Notes under the pieces: generated by a model | Seen by the model: only the letters and a program-made list of their open reading frames with translations | Told to the model about the DNA's origin: nothing | Database searches by the model: none | Part shown: one piece after another, positions 25,141-34,782 of the stretch | How positions within the stretch are numbered: position 1 is the first letter of the stretch | Layout of the letters: each line of letters opens with the position of its first letter | NCBI GenBank assembly: GCA_964418255.1 | Contig: CAYQKV010000001.1 | Coordinates: 186,001-250,000, forward strand | DNA length: 64,000 bases | Origin: CAG-1782 sp964418255 | Lineage (GTDB): Bacteria > Bacillota > Clostridia > Christensenellales > DTU072 | Direction of reading: 5' to 3' | Translations under genes and position numbers: made by a program

Positions 25141-26295
25141 TTATTTCTTCATAAGGTCGTGAATTCTCTCGGAAGAACTGAGCAAATCCGCGACGGACTT
25201 ATTCTGATTGCAATAAGCTACGATATACGCTATATATTTACTTACGTCCGCTTCGATAAACCATTCGCACGCTTTTACTTCGGGACTGGTATACGTCAGA
25301 TTTGTGCTTAAAACCGCGGTAAACAAACCTTCTTCATATGCTTTCTGGAATTTTTCTTTACCTTCGGTGAAAATCGCAAACGTAGCGTTGAGGAAAATGC
25401 GTCTTGCTCCGTCCTCTTTGAGGTGACGGCACAATCTGAGCATAGAATCGCCGGTAGCTATAATGTCGTCCGCGACGAAAACATCCTTTCCGTTGACGCT
25501 CGTACCGATATAATCGTGACTGACTATCGGGTTTCTTCCGTTTACAATCGTAGTATAATCTCTTCTTTTATAGAACATTCCCAAATCGAGTCCGAGCACG
25601 GAAGCATAGTAAATATTTCTGTTCATCGCGCCTTCGTCGGGGGAAACAATCATAAAGTTATCTTTTGAAATTTCTTCGTCCGGGAAACGGTTTCTCAATG
25701 CTTTAAGTATCTGATACGTTGCGAAAAAGTTATCGAATCCCATAAGCGGAACCGCATTCTGCACTCTCGGGTCGTGCGCGTCGAAAGTAATTATTTCGCT
25801 TACTCCCATAGCGTAGAGTTCCTGCAACATCTGCGCGCAGTCGAGAGACTCTCTCGAATTTCTTCTATGCTGTCTTCCTCCGTAAAGGATAGGCATAATT
25901 ACGGTAATTCTTTCCGCTTTGCCTCCCGCCGCGGAAATCGCTCTTTTTAAGTCGGCATAGTGGTCGTCCGGTGACATTCTGTTCGGACTTCCGAGCATAT
26001 TATACGTTACGTTATAATTTCCAGTATCGACAAGTATATACAAGTCCATTCCCCGTACGCTGTCGTTTATCATCGCTTTGCCGTCGCCCGTCGTGAAACG
26101 CGGGAAAGAGGAAGACAAAATAAAAGTATCTCTTTTAACAAAGTTCGCGTTGTGTTTCGCTAAATCTCTGTTATACCAGTTGACGAGATACTTATCTACG
26201 AGTTTTCCCATTTCTTTCGCTCCGTCAAGGACAATCAATCCGAGCGGACCGACCGAAGAGGGTTTATCAAATACTTCTGTAAAAAATGTTGGCAT
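25141..26295 (-). CDS. prs: Ribose-phosphate pyrophosphokinase, long form
   Basis: A 384-residue protein, against about 315 for the classic enzyme. It keeps the family core: MPILYGGRQHRR, FDAHDPRVQ and the PRPP loop VADDIIATGDSM. It makes PRPP from ribose-5-P and ATP for nucleotide, His and Trp synthesis. Extra residues lie mainly at the N-terminus and around the ~140 N-proximal residues. It leads a three-gene operon from its own promoter. Confidence 0.9.
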   Translation of the reverse strand: MPTFFTEVFDKPSSVGPLGLIVLDGAKEMGKLVDKYLVNWYNRDLAKHNANFVKRDTFILSSSFPRFTTGDGKAMINDSVRGMDLYILVDTGNYNVTYNMLGSPNRMSPDDHYADLKRAISAAGGKAERITVIMPILYGGRQHRRNSRESLDCAQMLQELYAMGVSEIITFDAHDPRVQNAVPLMGFDNFFATYQILKALRNRFPDEEISKDNFMIVSPDEGAMNRNIYYASVLGLDLGMFYKRRDYTTIVNGRNPIVSHDYIGTSVNGKDVFVADDIIATGDSMLRLCRHLKEDGARRIFLNATFAIFTEGKEKFQKAYEEGLFTAVLSTNLTYTSPEVKACEWFIEADVSKYIAYIVAYCNQNKSVADLLSSSERIHDLMKK

Positions 26296-26326
26296 ACCGT
26301 ACTCCGATTATCTTATGATATACCCG

Positions 26327-26355
26327 ATTATAACATATCGACGAATATTAAGCAA
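26327..26355 (-). promoter_or_regulatory. Promoter of the prs operon
   Basis: TTGCTT (26350-26355), 17-bp spacer, TATAAT (26327-26332), minus strand. Confidence 0.78.
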
Positions 26356-26422
26356 ACGTTTGCGCGAACTCGCGCCCTTGTTATTTCCTTTTTTACACAT
26401 TGTTATTTTTTTTTACACATTA

Positions 26423-26450
26423 TAAAAGCGGCGCGCCGCGCCGCTTTTAT
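26423..26450. terminator. Terminator after the ABC exporter operon
   Basis: A very GC-rich hairpin, AAAAGCGGCG/CGCCGCTTTT, with T runs on both sides, just after the stop of the second ABC subunit. Confidence 0.85.
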
Positions 26451-26458
26451 TTTTTCCG

Positions 26459-28387
26459 TCAGGTCTGAATGAACTTCGCTCCTTCTCCTTCGTCGCTTTC
26501 TCCCGCCTGTTTGCCCTGGAACTGGGACAGATACAAATCTCGGTAGAAACCGCCTTTTGCCATAAGCGTTTCGTGATTACCCTGTTCCACTACGTCGCCG
26601 TGGTTCATTACGAGAATTACTTCTGCGTGTTTTATAGTGGAAAGTCTGTGCGCGATAACGAAACTCGTCTTGCCTTTCATCATATCGAGCATTGCGCTCT
26701 GGACGTATTTTTCCGTTCTTGTGTCGACCGAGCTCGTCGCTTCGTCCAGAATTATAATCTTCGGGTCTTTCAGTATCGCTCTCGCTATGGTAAGCAACTG
26801 TTTCTGTCCTTGCGAAATGTTCGTACCGTCGTCGTTAAGCTCGGTATCGTACCCGTGCTCCATACTTTCGATAAATTCGTGCGCGTGCGCTTTCTTCGCC
26901 GCTTCGATGACGTCTTCACGCGTAGCGTCTTTCTTTCCGTAAGCGATATTGTCCGCTACCGTTCCTTTGAACAACCAGGTATCCTGCAAAACCATTCCGT
27001 ACAGACTGCGCAAGTCGTCTCTGTGCATAGTCTTAATATCCACGCCGTCTACCGTAATAGTTCCTTTGTTGGTTTCGTAGAACCTCATAAGCAAGTTGAC
27101 AAGAGTGGTCTTTCCTGCGCCGGTAGGTCCGACGATTGCTATGCTGTCACCCGAATTTACGTGCAAGTTCATATCGGTTATCAACGGTTTATCTTCCGAA
27201 TAACTGAACGCGACGTGCTCGAAATTGACTTCGCCCGTCATCATACTGACGTCGGTATGTTCTCTGTCGGGTTCCTGTTCTTCGAGGTCGAACATCTTGA
27301 ACACACGCTCCGCGCTCGCTATGGACGACTGTATCGTGCTCGCTATGTTACTGATATTTTCGACCGGCTGAGCAAACTGTTTCGTATACTGTATGCACGC
27401 CTGAATATCGCCTATACTGATTACGCCGAGTCCCGCGCGATAACCGCCGAGAATACAGATGCTGACGTAAGTCGCGTTGTTGACGAGTTTTATAAGCGGC
27501 AAAATTATACCCGCGAGGAACTGTGCTTTTCTCGTCGCTTTCAAAAGCGTAGCGTTGATTTCCTCGAACTTCGCTATACTGTCTTCCTCGTGGTTATACA
27601 GCATTACTACGCGGTGTCCCGCATACATTTCCTCTATATGTCCGTTAAGAAGACCTATGAGCTGCTGTTGTTTTGCGAATTCTTTCTGGCTCTTTTTTAT
27701 TACGAGCATACTTACGAGCAACAAGAGCGGCACGCTGCAAATCGTGACGACCGCCATTACCCAGTCCAGTCTCGCCATCATAAATATAACGCCCGAAACC
27801 GTCGTAACAACGGTAATCACCTGGTTTACGGTATCCTGCAAAGTAACCGAAACCATTTCTACGTCGTTGGTAAGTCTCGAAAGAATTTCTCCCGTAGGCG
27901 TGCCGTCGAAGTATTTGAGCGCGACGTTATCGAGTTTTGTCTTTATATCGTAACGCATTCTTCTTACGACGTGCTGCGCCATCGTGGCGGCGATAAGACC
28001 GCCTACGAACGTGAATACCGCGTTAAGGCAATACAGCCCGCCTGCAATCAAACATATTTCTCCGACGTATCCCATATCCATAGAATCCGTTTTGAAATAC
28101 TGGATACTTTCCGCCATATAGTTGGTTACTTTTTTGAGAATATCGGGTACCCACACCGCGAACCACGCGCCTACCGCGCTTATAACCATCATAAGGATAA
28201 GTGCGACGAGCTCGGGTCTCATATACTTTATAAGCCGCACGACGGTTTTGCCGAAGTTTTCCGCGCCCTGAACTTTTTCGACGTTAATCGAACTCGCTCC
28301 GAACGCGCCCGACATATCCATTTTGCCTACGGCGGAGACCTTCTCTTGTTCTACCTTAAATATTTCTTGACCTTGCTCTTCGTTCAT
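26459..28387 (-). CDS. ABC exporter subunit (membrane + ATPase)
   Basis: A 642-residue type IV exporter half: six-helix membrane domain (~60-350), then an ATPase with Walker A GPTGAGKTTLVNL, Q-loop, signature ISQGQKQLL and Walker B ending LDEATSSVD with the catalytic Glu. It overlaps the other subunit by 4 bp. The pair fits the heterodimeric drug/peptide exporters of Firmicutes. This subunit's own Walker motifs are intact but its signature (SQGQ) deviates from LSGGQ, the usual asymmetry. Substrate unknown. Confidence 0.9.
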   Translation of the reverse strand: MNEEQGQEIFKVEQEKVSAVGKMDMSGAFGASSINVEKVQGAENFGKTVVRLIKYMRPELVALILMMVISAVGAWFAVWVPDILKKVTNYMAESIQYFKTDSMDMGYVGEICLIAGGLYCLNAVFTFVGGLIAATMAQHVVRRMRYDIKTKLDNVALKYFDGTPTGEILSRLTNDVEMVSVTLQDTVNQVITVVTTVSGVIFMMARLDWVMAVVTICSVPLLLLVSMLVIKKSQKEFAKQQQLIGLLNGHIEEMYAGHRVVMLYNHEEDSIAKFEEINATLLKATRKAQFLAGIILPLIKLVNNATYVSICILGGYRAGLGVISIGDIQACIQYTKQFAQPVENISNIASTIQSSIASAERVFKMFDLEEQEPDREHTDVSMMTGEVNFEHVAFSYSEDKPLITDMNLHVNSGDSIAIVGPTGAGKTTLVNLLMRFYETNKGTITVDGVDIKTMHRDDLRSLYGMVLQDTWLFKGTVADNIAYGKKDATREDVIEAAKKAHAHEFIESMEHGYDTELNDDGTNISQGQKQLLTIARAILKDPKIIILDEATSSVDTRTEKYVQSAMLDMMKGKTSFVIAHRLSTIKHAEVILVMNHGDVVEQGNHETLMAKGGFYRDLYLSQFQGKQAGESDEGEGAKFIQT

Positions 28388-31119
28388 AGTCCTAATTCCT
28401 CCGGGCTCATCTGACTTAGAGCAATGTCACGGTAAAGCTGACAATTTCTTATCAATTCCGAGTGTTTGCCCTTTCCTACCATCTTTCCGTCGTCCATAAC
28501 GATGATTTCGTCCGCGTCCATTATGGTTCCTATACGTTGCGCGACGATGATAACTATACTTTCTTTCGTCACTTCTTTAAGCGCGGTACGCAAACGTTTA
28601 TCCGTCTTGAAGTCGAGCGCGCTGAAACTGTCGTCGAATATGTAAATTTCCGGTCTGCGGGTAACCGCGCGCGCTATGGAAAGTCTTTGTTTCTGTCCGC
28701 CGGAGAAGTTCTGTCCGCCCTGCTCTACCGTGTAGTCGAGCTGTCCTTCCTTTTCTTTGACGAACGCGTCGCTCTGCGCTATTCTGAGCGCGTCCCACAT
28801 TTCATCTTCGGTTGCGTCTTCCTTTCCGTAACGCAGGTTGTCCGCAATCGTACCGCTGAACAGTATGCTCTTTTGAGGAACGAAACCGATTTTCTTTCTG
28901 AGTTCCGCTTGCGGATACGTTCTGACTTCCTGTCCGTCTACAAGCAAACTTCCTTCGGTTATGTCGTAGAACCTCGGAATGAGGTTGATTATCGAACTCT
29001 TTCCGCTTCCCGTACCGCCGACGATTGCCGTGGTCTTACCTTTTTCGCATCTGAAACTGATATGTTCGAGTATGTTCTTTTCCGCTTCGTCCGAATACTT
29101 GAAGCATACGTCTCTGAACTCAATCGTGCCCGTGCCGTCGCTCCTGTTTTCGCACCCGTCTTCGTCTTTGACCTTGACTTCGGAATCAAGCACCTGCAAA
29201 ATACGTTCCGCGCTCGCCGTCGCTCTCGGGTAGATTACCACCGCGCTCGCGACGAATACCATCGACATCGCTATCTGCGTAATGTACTGCGAAACTTCGA
29301 GCATAGTCGCTACGTCGCTGAGCGATTCGCCCGCAACTCCCGCGACCTGTTGCGCCGCGCGCCAATAGATACCGACGGAACAACAGTTAAGGCATATATT
29401 GATAAGCGGAACCAGCGCGGCGCAGTAATACTGCAACGTCGTAGCCGCTTTGCTCGCTTCTTTGTTTACTACGTTGAACCTTGCGTTCTCCTGTTCCTGC
29501 TTGTTGAACGCTCTTACGACCCTTATACCCGTTATGCCCTCGCGCATTATCAAGGTGAGCTGGTCGACTTTCTTCTGAATTATCTTGAAGTACGGCTGAA
29601 CTACTATTGCCGCTACGCCCGCCGCGATAAACAAAATCGGGAGAACGTAAACGAGAACCATCGTCATATAGGTATTTTCTCTGAATGAGAACACGAAACC
29701 GCCGATAATCGTAACCGGAGTGCTCAGAGTCGTTCTCAGAATAACGAGGAATACGTTTTGTATCTGGTTTATATCGTTGGTAGAACGCGTTACGAGACTT
29801 GCCGTGCTGAATTTATCGAATTCGGCAAGCGAGTATCTTTCTACCTTATTGAATACTTTACTGCGCAGTACTTTGCTGAAATAAGCCGCGATTTTACTGC
29901 TCATAAACATAGCCGCAATCGTGCAACCCGAAGAACAGAACGTAATAAGGAACATAAGCAAACCTTTTTTGAGGATAAACCCGAGATTGCTCGTCTGTAT
30001 CGTAATTCCGTCGGGAGACTTCCATTCGTCGGCTGTCTTTTCTACTTTAACGCTCAAATCCGCCGTCGTGCTTCCCGTTTCGCTAAGAGAAATAATTCCC
30101 GCGAATTTGTTCCAGCCTCTTTTGATTTTATTCCAGAAACCTTCGCCCTCGTCCGTTCCCGTATAGGAAGCGACCGCATTTTCGATTTCCGAATCCGTCA
30201 TACCGAGTCTGTTCTTTACCCATTTGCTGTCGTTGACGTATTTGTAAGCATAACCGCCTACGTCGTTGCAAAGCACGATTTCATAATCGAGGAAAGGCTC
30301 CACTCTTTCGGTGTCTTCGTTATATATGTAAGTAACGCGGTCTTTGTCGAGGGGTTCGCCGTAAGAATTTACTTCGAGCGTAACCAACTGACCGAACTCG
30401 TCGGTGATTTTTTCGCCTTTATCGTCGCAAAGCACGGGGATAGGCAAAAGATTGCCGTAACGGCTGTGTTTCATACACATTACGCAGGAAGTGAGAAGTT
30501 TTTTCGCGTTTTCGTCGTCCCATACGTCGCTGCCTTCTTCCTCGTCGTCTTCTTCTTCAAACATATCGAGGAAGGTTTCTACGTTTATATCCGCGTTGTC
30601 GTATTCACGCAGACTGCCGTAGTCTATAAGAATGGAAAAAGCCGCTTCGACCTCTACGAGTTCTTCCGCGCTGTAATCGTTTATCGATTTATGCCCCGTT
30701 TCTTTGAAGGAAACTCTTTCGAGCGCGTTCATAAACGGAATGAGTATCTCGTTGAAAAGTTCTTCGCTGTCGGCTACGGGAATATCTTTGAAATTGAAAT
30801 GTATCATATACCCGCCGGTGAATTTCTCGTTCCAGGCGGTTTTTATATCGGTAGTGGAAAAACCGTCTTTCATTTCGAATACGGGAATATATCCTTCGTG
30901 GTAAACAAGGCTTTCGAATTCGATGTCTATGTCACCGAACGGATTTTCCATTTCTTTATGGACGTAAGCCTCCTCGTAGTCGAGATAAATTCCGTCGTTT
31001 ATTATATCCGCCATAAGCCCCGGCAAATATAATTCCGCCATTGCGCCCGACGCAAGAAGCACCACCACTACGATGAAGATTTTCAGCATCGGCTTCAAAT
31101 ACTTTAACAGCCTCGTCAT
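28384..31119 (-). CDS. ABC exporter subunit with a ~330-residue extracytoplasmic insertion
   Basis: A 911-residue protein, about 300 longer than normal half-exporters. Helix 1 spans residues 12-32 and helix 2 starts near 381. Between them, residues ~45-378 form an acidic, Cys-poor domain (with segments such as MFEEEDDEEEGSDVWD) that topology places outside the cell. The ATPase has Walker A GGTGSGKSSII and signature FSGGQKQRL, but its Walker B reads IFDDSFSALD, with Asp instead of the catalytic Glu, so this is the degenerate site of the heterodimer. The large ectodomain may receive or modify the cargo (inference). Confidence 0.88.
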   Translation of the reverse strand: MTRLLKYLKPMLKIFIVVVVLLASGAMAELYLPGLMADIINDGIYLDYEEAYVHKEMENPFGDIDIEFESLVYHEGYIPVFEMKDGFSTTDIKTAWNEKFTGGYMIHFNFKDIPVADSEELFNEILIPFMNALERVSFKETGHKSINDYSAEELVEVEAAFSILIDYGSLREYDNADINVETFLDMFEEEDDEEEGSDVWDDENAKKLLTSCVMCMKHSRYGNLLPIPVLCDDKGEKITDEFGQLVTLEVNSYGEPLDKDRVTYIYNEDTERVEPFLDYEIVLCNDVGGYAYKYVNDSKWVKNRLGMTDSEIENAVASYTGTDEGEGFWNKIKRGWNKFAGIISLSETGSTTADLSVKVEKTADEWKSPDGITIQTSNLGFILKKGLLMFLITFCSSGCTIAAMFMSSKIAAYFSKVLRSKVFNKVERYSLAEFDKFSTASLVTRSTNDINQIQNVFLVILRTTLSTPVTIIGGFVFSFRENTYMTMVLVYVLPILFIAAGVAAIVVQPYFKIIQKKVDQLTLIMREGITGIRVVRAFNKQEQENARFNVVNKEASKAATTLQYYCAALVPLINICLNCCSVGIYWRAAQQVAGVAGESLSDVATMLEVSQYITQIAMSMVFVASAVVIYPRATASAERILQVLDSEVKVKDEDGCENRSDGTGTIEFRDVCFKYSDEAEKNILEHISFRCEKGKTTAIVGGTGSGKSSIINLIPRFYDITEGSLLVDGQEVRTYPQAELRKKIGFVPQKSILFSGTIADNLRYGKEDATEDEMWDALRIAQSDAFVKEKEGQLDYTVEQGGQNFSGGQKQRLSIARAVTRRPEIYIFDDSFSALDFKTDKRLRTALKEVTKESIVIIVAQRIGTIMDADEIIVMDDGKMVGKGKHSELIRNCQLYRDIALSQMSPEELGL

Positions 31120-31165
31120 TTCGTTTTCCTTTTACTACTTATTTTATAGTCGGCTACCCAGCCTT

Positions 31166-31729
31166 TTATTTCTTTACTACTATTGCAAGGAACTTGCATC
31201 CTTCTTCCGTCGTCGCGACCATTCCGTGCGGGCTCGACGAATCGAACATAATGCTGTCCCCTTCGTTAAGATAGACGATTTGTCCGTGTATCGTATATTT
31301 GAGTCCGCCTTCTAAGACGTAATCGAACTCCTGCCCTTCGTGCGTATTCGTCACGATTGGGTTTTCCAACGCCTCTTTGCTGAACGGAACCTCGACGTAA
31401 AGCGGGTCGATTTTACGGTTGCAAAAACGGCTGGCAAGGTGAAGATATTCGAAATCTTCCCTTCTGTCCACTTTAAGTCCTTTTCCTTTTCTCTCTACGG
31501 CGTATGCGCGCAAACAAGAAACGTTGCTCCCCGTGAGCAACTCCCCTATATCCACTCCGAAAATCGTAGCGCACCGATTGAGAAAACTGAACGTGAAATC
31601 AACTTCGCCGTTTTCGAGCGCTTTATACTGCGCTTTGCTCACTCCGCACAGTTCGCACATTCTGTCAACGGAGATTTCCAAATCCTCACGGATACCTTTT
31701 ATTCTTTGTGCAATCGCGTTTATTTCCAT
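31166..31729 (-). CDS. XRE-family HTH plus cupin transcriptional regulator
   Basis: A 187-residue protein with an N-terminal helix-turn-helix (~1-60; CGVSKAQYKALENG is the recognition region) and a C-terminal double-stranded beta-helix cupin (THEGQEFDYVLEGG...GDSIMFDSSSPHG). The ATG at 31729 follows GGAGAAGAA; an ATG 11 codons upstream lacks a site. It is first in the operon with the ABC exporter, 46 bp before it, and may control export in response to a small ligand in the cupin. Its sequence is clearly paralogous to residues 1-185 of the fusion at 44161. Confidence 0.88.
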   Translation of the reverse strand: MEINAIAQRIKGIREDLEISVDRMCELCGVSKAQYKALENGEVDFTFSFLNRCATIFGVDIGELLTGSNVSCLRAYAVERKGKGLKVDRREDFEYLHLASRFCNRKIDPLYVEVPFSKEALENPIVTNTHEGQEFDYVLEGGLKYTIHGQIVYLNEGDSIMFDSSSPHGMVATTEEGCKFLAIVVKK

Positions 31730-31780
31730 TTCTTCTCCGATTTCTCTCCGAATAAACGACATAGTGCCGTCTATTGTATA

Positions 31781-31809
31781 ATTATAATATAAAGTATAAA
31801 AAAAATCAA
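31781..31809 (-). promoter_or_regulatory. Promoter of the regulator-ABC exporter operon
   Basis: TTGATT (31804-31809), 17-bp AT-rich spacer, TATAAT (31781-31786). As at dgt, the -35 box ends 17 bp from an end of the intergenic repeat (copy 2). Confidence 0.75.
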
Positions 31810-31826
31810 TACCTAAAATGGTAAAA

Positions 31827-32020
31827 GAGTGGATATATCACGTTTATTTACACCCATAAAAACAAATGCAAAATAATTAAAGAAAAAGTATTTTTTTGTC
31901 ATTATTCTATAAAGCGGATAAAATCAAAGTTTTTATGGGCTTTTCCGTAAGTTTCACCTACTGTACGATAGTACAGCGACGGTTCACTTACGAAAAAAAT
32001 AAACGCAATCTCTCCACTCC
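31827..32020. repeat. Intergenic repeat, copy 2 (194 bp)
   Basis: Same layout and orientation as copy 1: GAGTGGATATATCACG at the left, CAATCTCTCCACTCC at the right, and the outer CGTAAGT/ACTTACG stem. The inner hairpin is CTGTAC-GATA-GTACAG, where copy 1 has CCGTAC-GTCG-GTACGG. One C-G pair has become T-A on both arms, so pairing is preserved. Confidence 0.88.
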
Positions 32021-32082
32021 GATTCAGTAAAAAACGTTTCTTTGTCCTCGAAAAATATTTTTCTTCGCTGTCTTAACGCAAA

Positions 32083-32114
32083 ACGGAAGCAACCGGCATC
32101 GGTCGCTTCCGTCT
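32083..32114 (-). terminator. Terminator of the 843-residue lipoprotein gene
   Basis: Minus strand stem ACGGAAGCgACCG with CCGGTtGCTTCCGT, then TTTTG, 20 bp past the stop. Confidence 0.83.
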
Positions 32115-32134
32115 TAACTTCTTTCCGAGAAAAA

Positions 32135-34666
32135 TTATCCTCTTGCTTTCGTTACGTTATAGCCCGCGTAAACAGTGAGATTTACTCCGATATCATCGTT
32201 TTCGTCGAACTCGTAACGGCAGTCCTTATCGAGATACCAACCTTTGAACTCGTAGCTGTAAGTGAAGTCTATATTGGAACCGCTGTAAGTTTCCGAATGC
32301 TTTTCGCTATCGAATTTCGCGTCCGGGCTGTTGGTTTTGTTCTCAGTCCACCAGCCGCGGTCTTCGTTGTCTTCCATTTCGTCGACAAATCTCGCTCCGC
32401 TCGAAACGGTAATCGCTATTTTTTCGCCCCAACTCATAGAGGTCGTGGTCTCCGTTTTGTTGGCTCTGAGGTCGGCTATCGTTCCGTTATATCCCGCGTT
32501 CCAGGTTTTAGGATTGACAAGCGCGGTTCCTTCGTGCGTCTGATAACCTTTGCTTGCTACCTGGAAGGATACCTCCGACTGTCCCCCTATGTGCATAAGG
32601 ACTACTTCGTATTTACTTACAAACTGCGAAATGGTATGGTCTGTCGCATAATCCTTGGTCGCTATTGTGCCGTCTTTATTTTCCACGTGTGAGCATTTTG
32701 AGTCGTCCGCTTCGGATACGTTCTGTTGGCAGCAACTCCATACTCTCGCTATAACGAGGTCTTCGAGTCGTTCGGTACGTTCCTTCCACTGCGTATTCTT
32801 GCTCTTTACCGGCATATCGGCATACTTGTAGTCGATAGCCGTCTGGATTTCGCTGTTCATCTTCGTCCAGTTCTGACTGCTTGCGTTGCTGGCGAGCGTG
32901 CTTACTCCCGCGGTTTTCCACGCGTCGTAAGTCTGGTCGTAAATGACTTTAATCTTTTCACGGGCATAGCGGTCTTCGTTATCCGTCGCTTCGGCGGATA
33001 TGGTCGTATAATCCGAACCGTCTTTTACTTCGTCTCTGATATAGACGATTTTTTTAATATCTTCGGTCATATTGTTGACCATACTTGCGCTGTACGCATA
33101 CACGTTGTAATAAAGCGCGCTCGCAAGTTCCGCGTCGTTCATTTCCGAAAGCAGATATTTTACAAGATACAACTGCTGCATTTCGAAGTCGAATTTACCT
33201 TCGTATTCCTGTTCGCTGCTGCCGCTATCCTTTCCTTCTTCGTATTTCGTATTGGCGGCGTTATACGCTTTCATATTATCGTTGCTTCCGCTGTAACACC
33301 ATATCCAGTCGCTGAGAGCAAGCTGTCCCGCAAGTCCGTTTATCGAACCGCTTTTTGCTATCGCGCTCTTCATTTCAGTGGTATAAGTGGTTCCGGGCGC
33401 GGTAGCGCCTATGTCTCCCGTAACTTTGTTGATTTCATATACTTTCTGGTCATATTCTTCGATTATTCCCTGGAAACCGAAATGAGCGTCATAGAACAAT
33501 TTATAGCAGGCTTCGGAGTAGCGATAGGCTTTTACATAGTTGTTGCGCTGGATTGCCACATAGTCCAACCATTCCGTTTCGGTGAAGATGTTCTGTTTTT
33601 CATACTTTAACTGTTTAGCGTAAGTTGCTTCGTCTTTAAGAGACTCGAAATAATACGTTTTGTTGTAGTCGTAATAATAACCGTACAGAATAACGCAGTT
33701 TTTGAGTCCATCCGCCGCTTTACGATATTCGTTAAAAGCAAGGAGGTAAGAGAGCGTTTCGTAATCCTGCAAGCCGCTGAACGGGTCGCTTGCGCTCGGC
33801 GCTTTTTTGCAATATTCCGCAAAAGCGTTGAACGTTGTGTTTCCGCCCGAAATCGTTATCGCTTCGTCCGCGCTTCCGCCCGCTCTTGTCTCTACGATTT
33901 CCACCGCGTATTCAAGCATATACGTTGCCGTTCTCGCCGCGGCATCGCCGTCGAGTTTGACTTCTTCGTATATTTTTGCGAGAATACTGCGATATTGCCA
34001 AGCGGCGTTGTCTCCCGCAAGGTCTTTCTTTGCGCTTTCGCTTACGTCTTCGGCATAATTTTTAAGTCTGTCGTACATATCCCAGTCGTCAAAGAAAGAC
34101 CAACCCGCGTTGAACGAAGCGGTATTGTCCGCGTTTTTCTTATCCAACCATTTGGTGGTACCGTCCGAGAAAATACCCGTCCACGTATCGCCCTCTTCTT
34201 CGAGGTACTGTCCGAGATTGGGGTTTTCCTGAGAACCGTAGAGATACTCGACGACCCTGTTCATTTCGTCGAAACTAAGCGCGGCTTGCGCCATTGCGTC
34301 GAGAATGCCTTCGGGCGTAGACATAGCGAAGATTTTTACGAACGACGAGGTCGAATCGCCGTTTGTCACGTCCGCATTTTTCTGGTCGATACGCGTCTTC
34401 AATTTGTCAATCTGCGTAGTGCAAGACGCTCCCGCATATGTTTTTGCATTGGCGTCAAAAGAAACCGGCGTTTTTTCGTAATACGACGACCTGCTGCCGT
34501 AGTTTGCGAGGTCTGCAAGTTTTGTAATATCCGAAGGTTTAAGCTCGTTTGTTTTATCGCCTCCGCCCGGCGTATCTGGGTCTTTCGTCTTATCGTTACA
34601 AGCGACTACCGAAGCCGCCAGAAAGACAAGCATCACGACAATCAGCAATTTTTTGAGAACTTTCAT
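32135..34666 (-). CDS. Large surface lipoprotein with C-terminal Listeria-Bacteroides (Flg_new) type repeat
   Basis: An 843-residue protein. A lipoprotein signal peptide (KKLLIVVMLVFLAASVVAC, lipid Cys23) is followed by a Gly/Pro linker and a long mostly helical, Tyr- and Lys-rich body with no family I recognise. Near the C-terminus YEFKGWYLDKDCRYEF resembles the Flg_new/InlB B-type beta-grasp repeat common in surface proteins. It is anchored to the outer face of the membrane. It forms a single-gene unit with its own promoter and terminator. Confidence 0.8.
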   Translation of the reverse strand: MKVLKKLLIVVMLVFLAASVVACNDKTKDPDTPGGGDKTNELKPSDITKLADLANYGSRSSYYEKTPVSFDANAKTYAGASCTTQIDKLKTRIDQKNADVTNGDSTSSFVKIFAMSTPEGILDAMAQAALSFDEMNRVVEYLYGSQENPNLGQYLEEEGDTWTGIFSDGTTKWLDKKNADNTASFNAGWSFFDDWDMYDRLKNYAEDVSESAKKDLAGDNAAWQYRSILAKIYEEVKLDGDAAARTATYMLEYAVEIVETRAGGSADEAITISGGNTTFNAFAEYCKKAPSASDPFSGLQDYETLSYLLAFNEYRKAADGLKNCVILYGYYYDYNKTYYFESLKDEATYAKQLKYEKQNIFTETEWLDYVAIQRNNYVKAYRYSEACYKLFYDAHFGFQGIIEEYDQKVYEINKVTGDIGATAPGTTYTTEMKSAIAKSGSINGLAGQLALSDWIWCYSGSNDNMKAYNAANTKYEEGKDSGSSEQEYEGKFDFEMQQLYLVKYLLSEMNDAELASALYYNVYAYSASMVNNMTEDIKKIVYIRDEVKDGSDYTTISAEATDNEDRYAREKIKVIYDQTYDAWKTAGVSTLASNASSQNWTKMNSEIQTAIDYKYADMPVKSKNTQWKERTERLEDLVIARVWSCCQQNVSEADDSKCSHVENKDGTIATKDYATDHTISQFVSKYEVVLMHIGGQSEVSFQVASKGYQTHEGTALVNPKTWNAGYNGTIADLRANKTETTTSMSWGEKIAITVSSGARFVDEMEDNEDRGWWTENKTNSPDAKFDSEKHSETYSGSNIDFTYSYEFKGWYLDKDCRYEFDENDDIGVNLTVYAGYNVTKARG

Positions 34667-34696
34667 TCGCTATATCTCCTTACATTATAGTCGGCA

Positions 34697-34756
34697 AACT
34701 CGCGCACACGCGAGTACGCCTATATATATTCTAACAAAGAAGCGTCTTTCTGTCAA
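34697..34756 (-). promoter_or_regulatory. Promoter and leader hairpin of the 843-residue lipoprotein gene
   Basis: TTGACA (34751-34756), 17-bp spacer, TAGAAT (34728-34733), minus strand. The short leader contains a tight CTCGCG-TGTG-CGCGAG hairpin, which is not followed by a T run. Confidence 0.82.
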
Positions 34757-34782
34757 TAGGCAAAAAGTGAGATGAGATACTC

